Positions 12,901-24,900 of a stretch of DNA of 64,000 nucleotides are shown here, piece by piece (the first letter of the stretch is position 1; every line of letters starts with the position of its first letter). This DNA is from Formicarius rufipectus (Eukaryota > Chordata > Aves > Passeriformes > Formicariidae): assembly GCA_013399695.1 (NCBI GenBank), contig VXAU01000929.1, positions 1,096,122-1,160,121 on the forward strand, given 5' to 3'. The notes below the pieces were generated by a model. That model made no database searches, was not told where the DNA came from, and saw nothing but the letters and a program-made list of their open reading frames with translations. The position numbers and the translations under genes were made by a program.

Positions 12901-15900
12901 CGCCGTCATGCGCTCGGGCTCCAGCGGCCCCGAGACCTTCAACGTGGGCATCATGCCCTCCCCGCAGCAGCAGGTCACCGTCGGCCAGATGCACAGAGGA
13001 CACATGCCCCCGCTTGTGAGGAGCCTCCCTGTCCCCTGCTTGCAACCCTCTGGTGGTGTCTGCAGCTTGTCACAGCCCTGGCAGTGACCTCCTGCCAGGC
13101 GGGAGCTTTGGGTAGCCCTGATGAGTTTGGGTACCACATTGTCCTCGCTTTAGTTAAAGCAGGGCACAACTTGAGCTGTGCCAGGGGAGGTTCAGGTTGG
13201 GTATCAGGAAGAAATTCTTTACAGAGAGAGTGACCAGGCACTGGAATGGGCTGCTCAGAGAGGGAGGGGATTCACCATTTAAGGCAAGACTGGATGTGGC
13301 ATCAGTGCCATGGTCTGGTGATCACAGTGGGGTTGGATCAAGGGTTGGACTTGATGGTCTCGGAGGTCTCTTCCAACCCAGCTGATTCTGTGATTCTATG
13401 ATTCCAGCTTAGTAGTTAAACCAGTATTCAAGGGTAACAAAATTGTTTTAAAGATAGGCAAAGTTTTAAGGAAAAGGCTTAATTTCAGCTTGTCACAGGC
13501 CCACCAATTTAGAAATGTTTTAGTAGGCTTAAAGCAGATAGTGTGTTTTCTCATTTAAATTAAAAGGCTTTCAAAAGCCCTAAAAAGTCTTCAGTAAATA
13601 TAACTAATGCTTAAGGTCATGACATGCTACTGGAAGTGTCCTATGTGTAGTGGATTGACCTTGGCTCCTTGCCAAATGCCTGCCCAGCTGCTTTTCCACT
13701 CCTGCTCCTCCATGAGAAGTGTGTGGGATATATAAGATTAAAAACAGCTTTATCTTAGCATAGGTTGAGATAAAGACAGGGAGATCACCAGTTACCTTCA
13801 TGAGCAAAACAGAATCAGCTTGGGGAAATTAATTTATTATCAGTTAAAATACAGTTGGATGGTGAGAAACAGATGAAAACTAAAACTTCTTCCCACCCTA
13901 CAGGGTGGGCATGTGGGTATCTGCTCCAGCAGACTGCAGGGAAAGAAATACTGCTGTGCCCTGGGCTGCCCAAGGGTGCTCTGCTGCCTTGGGCACCTCC
14001 TCCACGTGCCCCTTGGGCGCTGGCATTTGCAGGGCTGTTTCTTGCACCCTTTCCCCCTCTCTGCTGTGTGATGTTTTGCCCTTTCTGTGCCCTCCCAGAG
14101 GTGCCACCACCCCGTGCTGGGCTTAGCTGTGCCCTCCCCGAGGTGCCACCACCCCGTGCTGGGCTCAGCTGTGCCCTCCCCGAGGTGCCACCACCCTGTG
14201 CTGGGCTCAGCTGTGCCCTCCCTGGCTCTGCTGGTGTGTCCAGAGCCAGCTGTGCCCAGCGTGGGGCAGCCCCTGGGCTGTTCTCACAGGGGCCACCCCT
14301 GCAGCCAACACTGTGCCACGGACACCCAGCACAGATAACCATCCTAAAACTGCCTAAAACTCTTCAATCTTCTGTCAACTTATACATATTGATGGCAGTT
14401 TAGTTTTAGAGTCATCCTTCATTTCATTGGCAGGCTGTCCCAGGAAATCAATAATGTTATCCTAGAAGTAAATTGGGTTTTCATGTTCTTTGAGTGCAGG
14501 TCAGTAAGACAGCTTGGTGGGTTCTTTGTGTTTGTCTGTTGGTCATTGTTTGGCCTGAGAAACTCTATAAATGAGCATTTTATAAATGTGTGGAAGTGCA
14601 GAGGAGTGTGAAGTGGCACAGGTGAAATCAAGACTATGGGAGATTTGCTTTCTCCACTTCCACCACTCTGAAACGTCCTGGTGTGACCTCTGACTGTCCT
14701 CCCTCTCTGTCTCTTCATGCACGTGTCGCATCTGCCTGGAGTGCCCTCTTGGGGCACAGCACAAGCCCTGGCCCTGTTTTTTCTTGCAGACCTCAGCCCA
14801 GCAGGCCCTCATGGGCACCATCAACACCAGCATGCACGCCGTGCAGCAGGCACAGGCTGACCTCAGCCAGGTGGACAACCTGCCACCCCTGGGGCAGGAC
14901 ATGGTGAGTGCTCCTGAGCCCTCGCACAGATGGAGCTGACTGCCCTGGGCGGGTTGCAGCTCACCTCAGTCCTTGTCCCTTGACCTGAAAGTGGTTTTGC
15001 TGAAGCTTTGAAGGTGGGATAAAAGGCTGTGCTCTCTTTAAGGAACTCGTGGACAGCATTCCACCTCACTCTTACCAGTCTCCTGAGATTAGATGTAGCA
15101 GACCTCCTTGCATAAACATGTCTGGAATGCTGTTGTTTTGTAGGCACATCTACAATTGAACACAAATACTTCTGGTGGGAGTGACTGCCCCCCAGCCACA
15201 TAAAATATAAGAACAAAATCTGATTCTGTTGTTCCTGATTCACATCAGGGCAGGAGGACAAGCAAAAGGGTTATTGCTTATGGGGACTGTCAGTCAAGAG
15301 TGTTTAGCCTTCATGGATGCACTTTATGGCATTTACCTTCAAAGGGCAGCTGTTGAAATGTGATAGCAAATCTTAGTGAAGGAATCAGCAGAAGAAATGT
15401 TTGCTTTAATATTTCACTGGCTGTCCTCTGTTTCACTTTTAGAAGTTCATGAAGGAATGAGAGATTTACATGGTATCCCCTCTTAGAGAGCCTCACTGCA
15501 GTCCTTAATTCTTCTCTTTGTTATTGCTCTTCAGGCATCCAGAGTGTGGGTTCAGAACAAGGTTGATGAATCAAAGCATGAAATACACTCTCAGGTTGAT
15601 GCAATCACTGCAGGAACTGCATCTGTTGTTAACCTTACAGCAGGTAAACTTCAGGGGGGGGGTTGCCGTCCACATTCCTAATCTAAATCAGGCAACATAT
15701 GAACTGGGTATGGGGCAGCTGCAGAAAAATTGTCTTTAAAACTCCCGAGCTGCAGAGTGCAGTGATGTGTGGAGCAAACTTTGTGTCCCTCCCAACACAG
15801 CTTTTGTAGCCCCAGTTTCTCTCTTACACAGGAGGTACAACCATACTGATGGAGCTCTGTTTTATCTTGCTTATTCAACAAAGTAGAGAGTGTTTGCAAA

Positions 15901-18900
15901 CTCACTGCAAGGCAGCACTAGTGACAGTTGTTAGAGAGATTATTGTGTTTATTGACAGTGGTTTTTTCTTCAGCAAGTTACAAGTTGAAGGAACTACGAG
16001 TGGCTTGAAGGGCACAAGATTGTATTACCTTGGTTCTTTCAGTATTGAGGACGCCTGACACTGTGGACTTCTCAGCAATTGCACTGAATGAAAAGAAATT
16101 CTATTAGAAGATAGGTTATTGCAGAAGAAGAAATGTGGAAATCAGTCAATTTGCAGCAGTCTAACTTTTTAAAGTGACAAATTACTTAGTAGGCATTACT
16201 TGTCTCTCTTGAAATGTCTCTTCAGTCTCTCAAAAGCGTAGCTCGTGGCAGCTGCCCCTTTTCCCTTCCAACCACTCAAGCATTCTGATCACACAAAAAC
16301 ATTTGTCCACAGGGGACCCAGTGGACACTGATTACACTGCTGTGGGATGTGCAATCACAACCATCTCCTCCAACCTCACTGAGATGTCCAAAGGTGTGAA
16401 ACTGCTCGCCGCTCTCATGGATGATGAAGTTGGCAGCGGAGAAGATCTCCTGAAAGCTGCTCGAACGTTGGCTGGTGCTGTGTCAGACCTGCTGAAGGCT
16501 GTGCAACCTACTTCAGGAGAGGTGAGCAGATGAAAAACTCTTCAGGTTCCCTCTGTGAAGGGTATGGCTTTGGGTTTTTTGAGGCTGGTCGCCTGCTCAA
16601 GGCCACATAATGTGCCCTGTGCAAACAGCTCTTGTGGCTACTCCTTAATCCTTCATCTGTCTCTGGCTTTGTGCCTTTAAGTCTTACACCTGGGCATTGC
16701 AGTGTTCTGTGTTGTGTGTACAGGTTGATTTGTATAATAAATAGTTGATTTACCTGTATTCTTCTAGAAACAAATTTCAAGCAGTACTGTGACTCAGTAG
16801 GAAGTAGAGAGATACTCATTCATGACTTTATTCCTCACTCTCTTGTCTGCTTTGACATATAAAATGTGAAGTTATTTCATATGTTGTAGTTTTCCAGAAA
16901 TTAGAGTAGTACTGACCAGGATAAAGTACTGTGTTATGATTTGGAGGATGTAGCCAGTTTGCCTTAGATCTCTTCAGATATTTGTGTTTTGAAGAACACG
17001 AAATCTGATGTTTCAAATCATATCGACTGTCCATCCTTAATTACCCTCAGAGTTATGACAGCAAAGTCTATTCAAGTTCTTCAAAATTCTTTACATGTTC
17101 TCTGGGAGCACATCAGATGAACCCCCTGAAATATGGATGTATAGTTGTGCATGTGGAAAAGTGAAGATTTTTCCAGAGTGTTTCTGTGGTGGATTTTTTT
17201 TTGGCTGTGTTGCTTGCACGGCTGTGCAGAACTTAGGAAACCTGAAGTCCAGGTGAAGCTCATTTCCTCACAGAGAATGGATTTCACTGTTTCCTTTCTA
17301 CAGCCTCGCCAGACAGTTTTGACAGCAGCTGGGAGCATTGGACAAGCAAGTGGGGAGCTACTGAGACAGATTGGAGAGAATGAAACAGATGAAAGGTTCC
17401 AGGTAAGGAGGTGGCTTGTCACTGTCAGAGCTGTGCAGTTCCCTGATGAGGGAACAAGGCCAGGCTTCCCAAAGAGTGGTTAGGAAATGCTAGAGTTTCT
17501 CTGGACTAATTGAGGTTAATCCATTTTGAAGTAGCTTTTAATTACACAGTCACAGAGTGCTGACTCCGTAAGAACCCCTGTTTGGTTCTGTGAGTCATCC
17601 AGATGCTTTCATGCTTCAGGGAGAGCTGTGTGCACTGGATTTCCCCTCCTTACATGCAGTAGTTTTCAAGTACCTGTTTGCTATGTCTGTAAACCAAAAG
17701 TTATTAAAACCTCTGGTAAAGTGAGTAGAAGAAAATTACTGTTACAAACAGAACTTCTTGAAGATGAGTAGTATTTTCAGTTGTAACCTCATGGTGCCTC
17801 ATGACTTAACAGTGCTTGCTATTAGCAGTTTAAGGCCATTGTTCTTAAATGCTCTGTTAAAAACATGTCTGGATTTTTTCAATCAATGCCAAGAAGAGGG
17901 TTGCACCAGAACCAAGGGGAAACACTTTACATCAACAGATAGACCTATGGAGTGCACTGTGTGCAAGGTGTGTGCTGATATAACTTACAGGCTATTTTAA
18001 ACTCTGGATCCACTAGTAAATGTGTCTCCAGGGTTCCTCAGAGCTCCCAGTTGAGTATGTATTGCAGCCCTCCTTCTCTTGGCTAAAAGACCCTAAGCAC
18101 TGTTGTAAGTGCTGTGGAGTGTTGGGGAAGGTGGGTAAGGAAACAGGTGGTTTATCATAACTGCAAAATGAAAAGTGGTTTTCCAGAAACTCAGTTTCTG
18201 AAATTCAAGGGGTTTTGCCAGCTGTGAAGTTGAAATTAAGTGTGTTTCAGAAGTATTTTTTTTTACTGGAAAGCCAGGTCATTTTGACAGTGCAGGCATT
18301 AGGGAGACTCCATCCCAGTGAAGAACTGAAGTACATGGAATGTGGGATTTTAAGTGGAGAAATGGGAAGAAATTATTTGTTGTAGGAATTAACACCTGAG
18401 TGTGTTTTAATGTCACAGTATCAGAGTGAACTAAATTAGTTTTGTACAAGAGAAAAGTGTTCTGGAATTAAGATCTCTTTTGTTCAGGAGCAATAACTTA
18501 CAGGGCTATGTTTACATCATGGACAAGGAAAAATTGTGGTTGGAAAGAGCATTTTCAAAAAAGGAATTGCAGTTGTTTTTACTGTTAAGCACAATTAAGC
18601 TCTTGAATTTGGTTATTAACTCGAGTCCTGTCTCTCCTTGGCAGTTTTCTGCTTGAAGTTGTCATCCTACGGCAAGTATTCATCACCTGGTTAGTGGGGA
18701 AATCCAGTGTGTTTGCACTAATAGTGTATTCTCAGGAAGTGGAGATAAGCACATTGCAGTTTGGGACACAGGTTTCTCCTTACAGACTCTGAGCTCACTG
18801 AGAACTTGACAGTCTGTGCTCCTTCAGTGCAGTAACTTCCTCGTGTGGATGGAGAAAGGGTTGGAGTGAGCACAGAAAGCCATTGGGTTCCTGAGCAATA

Positions 18901-21900
18901 GCTGTGTCTGCTGCTTTACACAAAACAAAATGGTTAAGTTTTCACAGAAAAGAACTTCTTACCTTCAGGAGACTTCATCTTAACCTAAACAAAATACATA
19001 GTTTTTTGTTCCTAGGACTGAGTTTTCCCTTTCCTTTGGCAGGACGTCCTGATGAGTTTGGCCAAGGCTGTGGCAAACGCTGCTGCCATGCTGGTGCTGA
19101 AGGCCAAGAACGTGGCGCAGGTCGCCGAGGACACGGTGCTGCAGAACAGGGTCATCGCTGCCGCCACGCAGTGCGCGCTCTCCACCTCTCAGCTCGTGGC
19201 TTGTGCCAAGGTGAGCCTGGTGGTCTTCCTGAGGTGCCCAAGGCATCCTTCCAAATCGTCTCTGGCAACGTGTCAATGCCACATCAGCCTTTCCTGAGCG
19301 CCGTGCGTGCTCTCCCCCGGGCAGGTCGTGAGTCCCACCATCAGCTCTCCGGTGTGCCAGGAGCAGCTGATCGAGGCAGGGAAGCTGGTGGACCGTTCCG
19401 TGGAGAACTGTGTGAGGGCTTGCCAGGCTGCCACGGACGACCCCGAGCTGCTGAAGCAGGTCAGTGCTGCTGCCAGCATCGTCAGCCAGGCGCTCACCGA
19501 CCTCCTGCAGCACGTGCGCCAGTTCGCCAGCCGCGGCGAGCCCATCGGCCGCTACGACCAGGCCACCGACACCATCATGTGTGTCACTGAGAGCATCTTC
19601 AGCTCCATGGGGGATGCAGGTGAGTGTTTGAGGGAACGGCAGCTTCCCGCTGCCCACAGGTGTTCACCTTCCAAGGAAAGGAGGTGAAACTCCTCCCCTG
19701 ACGCGTGCTCTGCTTCCAGGTTGGTGCTGGTGTGGTGGGTGGTCTCCCACTTAAATGGTGTTAATTTAACATCACCATTAACAGCACTGTTAAATGAGCA
19801 AAGAACACCTAACTGTGTGCTAGGTAGGGTGAATGTTCTGTGAACACAATCAATGTGCTAAAGGATCGTGGTGTGGTAGTTTATCCCTGGCCGAAGGCAA
19901 ATATCCAAAGGCTCCAAAACAGCTCCCCCCCCTCCCAATCGCAGGGGGAAAAGGGGGAAAAAAGAAACCACACTAGGTGAGAAGGGGATTCTAATACTAC
20001 TGAAGCAGTATGAATTTATACAAATATATATATGTATATATATGTACAGAGAAGAGAAAGGAACTTAACATTACTATATGCACACACACAAACAATAAAG
20101 AACAAGTAAACAAGGTCTACTTCCCAGAGAGAGAGAGACGCAGCTCTCCCCAAAGAGACACCAGGTCCCTGCCTGATGCCCTTCACCGCTGGAAAAGGAC
20201 TGACTCAAAACTTCTGTCTATCCCTTCTTATATCTAAGCTGACGTAAAATAGGATGGAATACTTCACTTGGGTACAGCAAACCATGTGATCTGTCTCCCA
20301 GGAAAGCCTAAAATCAAACCACCACACTCTGGAATATTCTGTCTTGTTTTCTGCCACTGCTTTACTTTACAGAATTGTATTGGTGAAGACAGGACCTGGG
20401 CAAACACTTCACAGGGATTGGTTTTATCATGCATAGATTTTATTGTAGGGTTTGAAACTGATTTCTGCTTTTTTAGTGTGTTGCTTCTAAAATGTGCATC
20501 TTCCAGAACTGCCCCAAACTTGAGACCCCTAATATTTAACCAAGCCAGTATGAATAAAGAACCATAAATTACAAGTGTAAAATTTCAGAGTTGTAAATGT
20601 TACGAAGTAGCAGCAGTGTGGAGGGGCAGTATTGAAACCAAGACAATTAATGGAAAGCTTAAACTGAGATCAGTTTTAAAAAGCAGTTGTGGTGAATAGT
20701 ATGTGTTTGTGCTCTTCTTTAATGGTGCATCAGTGCAGGGCCAGCAAAGAAAGTATTTCAGTCACAGCTGTGACTGTTGCAGTCGATACAAGCTCACTAA
20801 TCTTTCATTGTGGAGTCATCTTGGTTGTTACCTTTCAGAGGCAAAACTTTCAGATATTTCTGGGTGTTTTTTCAGGAAATGTGATTATTGCAGCCATGCA
20901 GACACTTCCAGGAGATTTTGCAGAGAAGTAATGAGTGAAATTCTCAGTGTATTTGGACTCTAGAATCTTTATGAGAAACACAGGAGGTTACAGTTTTTAA
21001 AAAATGCACAGGGATGTTTGCTAAACCACTCTCAATCTTCAAATGAAAGGCTGTGGGAAAGGTTTTCTAATGCTCTGTAGGATCCTGAGGAATTTAATTA
21101 ATGTAGATGTGCACAGGGAACCATGTCAGGTTTTGTGTTTTGCTGTCACGTACAATTCAGCTCCTGTACAGAAGGATGCAGTGAAAGAGTTGATCTTAAA
21201 TATCATTTGTCTGTTCACAGTCAAATATCTTGTTTTGCAGTACTCAGTTTTTAGGAGAAGGCATTCAGTTCCAGTCTGTGTTTCCAACTGATTATTGCAC
21301 TCCTGTGGTTGCAGTTTGAACAGCAAACAGGCTCCGGCCTGTGACTGCTGCATTATTGCCCAAGGAGGAGATTAATTCTGTTTGATTTACTGACTTAATA
21401 CTGTAGGAAAGGGCACTTAAAGGAATTTGTTTTCAAGTGGAATATTTGGACTGGGAGCTGAGTTAGCAAATAGTGGTAAAAGCATTAATTGCTAAATTTC
21501 ACACTAGGAATGATAACAGTTAATAGCAGGTAGAAAAATGTAATTTTTTGGCCAATGCCCAACCAGAGGAGTCCAGTATTTAATTTTGATGCCCACAAAT
21601 CAACTTTACACATGAGAAAAAAGCTGTTCTTGTCGTTGTTCCCATGATTTTTTAAAAGCACTAGAAAAGAACGAGGCCTTAGCCCCAAATACATCTAACT
21701 GGATTTGATAACCTGTGGTAAGCCAAAGGCTTTATTGGTTCCAGTCCATTTGTGAAGGAGTTCAGCTGTATGTTTTAGTGACCACATGAATTTGCCCTAG
21801 AAAGGCTACGAATCCACTTAAGCACTATGCTTGCTTCACCAGGACCAGAACACGACTCCAGTATTCTAAATACATATCTTATTTTTGGCCAAAACCATCT

Positions 21901-24900
21901 TGCTGGTGCTAAGCCTCTTCTGACAAAATTCAGTTTCTATAGACAGAAGATAGTTCCCTGGAAGAAGAACAGGGGAAAGGTGGGCAATTTTTATTGCAGG
22001 AGCGAAGTTTTGGCTGCAATTTGGAAGCAAACATTTTAGCCTTCACTGAGGCTGGTGTTTTTTTGAACTGCACATTCAAAACAACCTAAAAACGCCAAGT
22101 TGGGGGTTGTGTCCTGCTGTCTAGAATGCAAATGCTGCATTTTTTCATTCATCTCCACCGTAGCGGTTTCCACCCTTTATAGTGCGCTCTGAAATTTTCC
22201 ACCCTGTGTAGTGTGGTCTGAGATGTTGCTTATGGAACTTCCAAGAGCCAAACTCCACGTGCACCGTTTTCAAGTCAAAAAAGCACTTCAGCAGATGTTC
22301 CTTCCGCCGCAGCTGGTGGGGTGGGGTGAGTTGTGCAGGCAGAGCTGAGCTGCAGCCCCTTGTGCCCACAGGGGAGATGGTGCGGCAGGCGCGGGTGCTG
22401 GCCCAGGCCACCTCCGACCTCGTCAACGCCATGAGGTCGGACGCCGAGGCAGAGATAGACATGGAGAACTCCAAGAAGCTCCTGGCGGCTGCCAAGCTCC
22501 TGGCAGACTCCACGGCCCGCATGGTGGAAGCTGCAAAGGTACCAGGGCTTGGCACGGAGAGGGGGCGGGCGTGGGTGTGGAAGGCAGGACCCGGCTGGCG
22601 GGAGGGGTGGTTTCTCTTAACCTGTACAAGTCCAGCAGTGAATGACTTATCCTGAAATTGGTTGCAAAATGAATCCAGGGTGGATTCTTTAAAGCCTCGT
22701 TAGATGCTGTGTCTGTCGGAGTGGGTCTGCTTCGGCATGAATTAGTCTCCTAGATTTGGAGGGTTTTTAGCCCATTTTTTAGGAGATTAGTGTGTTCCCT
22801 GCCCTTCCCCCTTCACCATGTGGCCTATGAGCCCTAGAGAAAGGACACACAGACCATCTAGGTATGGAGGGGATGAACAGAGAACAAAGAACCTTTATTG
22901 AAAAAGCCAAGGGTTTTTATACACTTTGGAGGTGAGCTTGAACGCTCCAATAAGGGACAAAAGGGTTATCTGGTCAGAGGCCTATAGGGAGAGTGGAATT
23001 CACATTCGATAGGAAAGGGGTTTCAGATATCAAAGTGTTACAACTTCTTCCCGCTCCTCAGCTCACAGAGGGGCCTCCTGGGAATAAGAAGGCAGCAGAG
23101 ACAAGACAAACAGACATTTTAAACATCAGTTTAAAGCACTATTTGGCTGGTTCTTTGCCCATTTCTGGCAGTAACTGTTCCATGCCATAAATTCAAAATT
23201 GACTGCCACAGCAAAAAGGCAATTTATTGTTATCTGTAGTTTTTTGGTTTGAGAAGCCAAAGCCCAGCTTTGCCCTCCTGGGTGCAGGGTGATGCTGAGC
23301 TGTGGCCACTGGGATGCAAAGCCTGCCAGCACATGTGGAGCTGCAGGGCCACAGCAGCCTCACAGGAACCACGAGCAGAGCAGCTCTGCACTGTCTTAGG
23401 AACAGGCTCCTGCACCTGGTCTGACCTTTTCTTGCCTCTCTGTGCTGAAAACCCTGTTCAGTCCACTAGGGAGGAATGTGTCCTTGGAATTGTTTCCCAG
23501 ATCCTGCACTGAAAGGATCTTCACAGCAGCCACTCTGCTGGGACTCCAGTCCAGGGCATATCCTTCACTTCTCAGTACTTTCTCAGACTTCAGATGGAGG
23601 GAACCTGCTGTGTTAAACCTTCAGTTTTGGGCTGCAGTTACTGCAAGGACTATTGAATAGGGAATTTTAAAACCTGTTGTTTTTTCAAGCCCTACTTTCC
23701 TCTGAGTCCATTATTACAGACCATAGGGGAAGCAGTTTACAAAGGCTTTTTCCCAGGCACCTAAAGGTGTCTGAAGCAAATGTTCATCTCCATCCTCCAA
23801 GTACCAAACATGCACAGTAAACCTTCCACTAGCAATAGATTTTCCACATTGAAATCTTGTAATATTTTAGAGTTCTTTTGACTTTGGTTAAGATAATGTT
23901 AGGAAAATGAAGGCTGATGTAGCAAACACTGCCTGAACTAAAACCTTGCTGTTCATCCACCTTTTCTCCAATAACTTCTCCTGAGTGTTTTCTGCCCTGG
24001 AATCTTGTGCAGGGAGCTGCAGCCAATCCTGAGAACGAGGACCAGCAGCAGCGCCTCAGGGAGGCAGCAGAGGGGCTGCGGGTGGCCACCAATGCTGCTG
24101 CACAGAATGCCATCAAGAAGAAGATTGTCAACAGATTAGAGGTTGGAAACTAGATATTGCTGAATTTTCAAGTTGCTCCTTTTTGATGATCAGTGTCTGT
24201 GGACAGCTTTAAGAAAGTAGAAATGGCTAAGGACAGAATGGTAACACCATAAACTCAGTCCCAGAGTACAAGGCTTGGGATTAGAGATGGTGGATTGGTA
24301 CCACAGTCCTCAGAACATCGAGCACTTTGTGTCACTGGTGTAGTAAAGTGGTGTAAGGATTTGACTCAGAAGGTGTTGGTCAGAAAATTAGAACATCTGA
24401 GCTGGAACTGCTTCATTCCTTCCTTAATATGTCTGTATGATCTGTCATTTACACACAGTATGTCTTGGTGGCTTCACTGGTACATTTGCCAGTGTCATAT
24501 GAATTTCTGTACAAAGTTATAGTCAATCTCATCATATCCCATTAAACTGCTAAACTCATTCAGGGAATCAAAGAAGCAGAAATTAAAGCAAAAAGATCCA
24601 TCACTTCTGGTAGCACAGCCAATAGGGAGAAGGGCCATTCACTGTGCTCCAAGGATCAAATACCTTGGAAGTTTGTCTTGTAGGCAAGACTTGATCTTCC
24701 CATTCTCAACTAAAATGAAGAAAAGATAGATTAAAAAAAGAAGCCTTTCTTAATTCCTGGTTTTCAGCAGTGATTTTACAGTAGTCTGATTCGGATGCAG
24801 TGAGATGAGGCAAACAAACAGATCTAAGTAGGTAACCAAGTTGCTGTATCTGTCTAGAACTAAAAATCAGGAGTATCAGGAAATAAATGCTGTATTTTCT

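Noticed and set aside
13815..14403. Frames of 175-182 codons over the 42-bp minisatellite on both strands
   Set aside because: The period is a multiple of three and the flanks look like an LTR remnant. There is no sign of a protein family.
19211..19324. Intron 12 as coding sequence, since its length is a multiple of three
   Set aside because: An in-frame TGA ends at 19297, and the flanking exons join cleanly without it.
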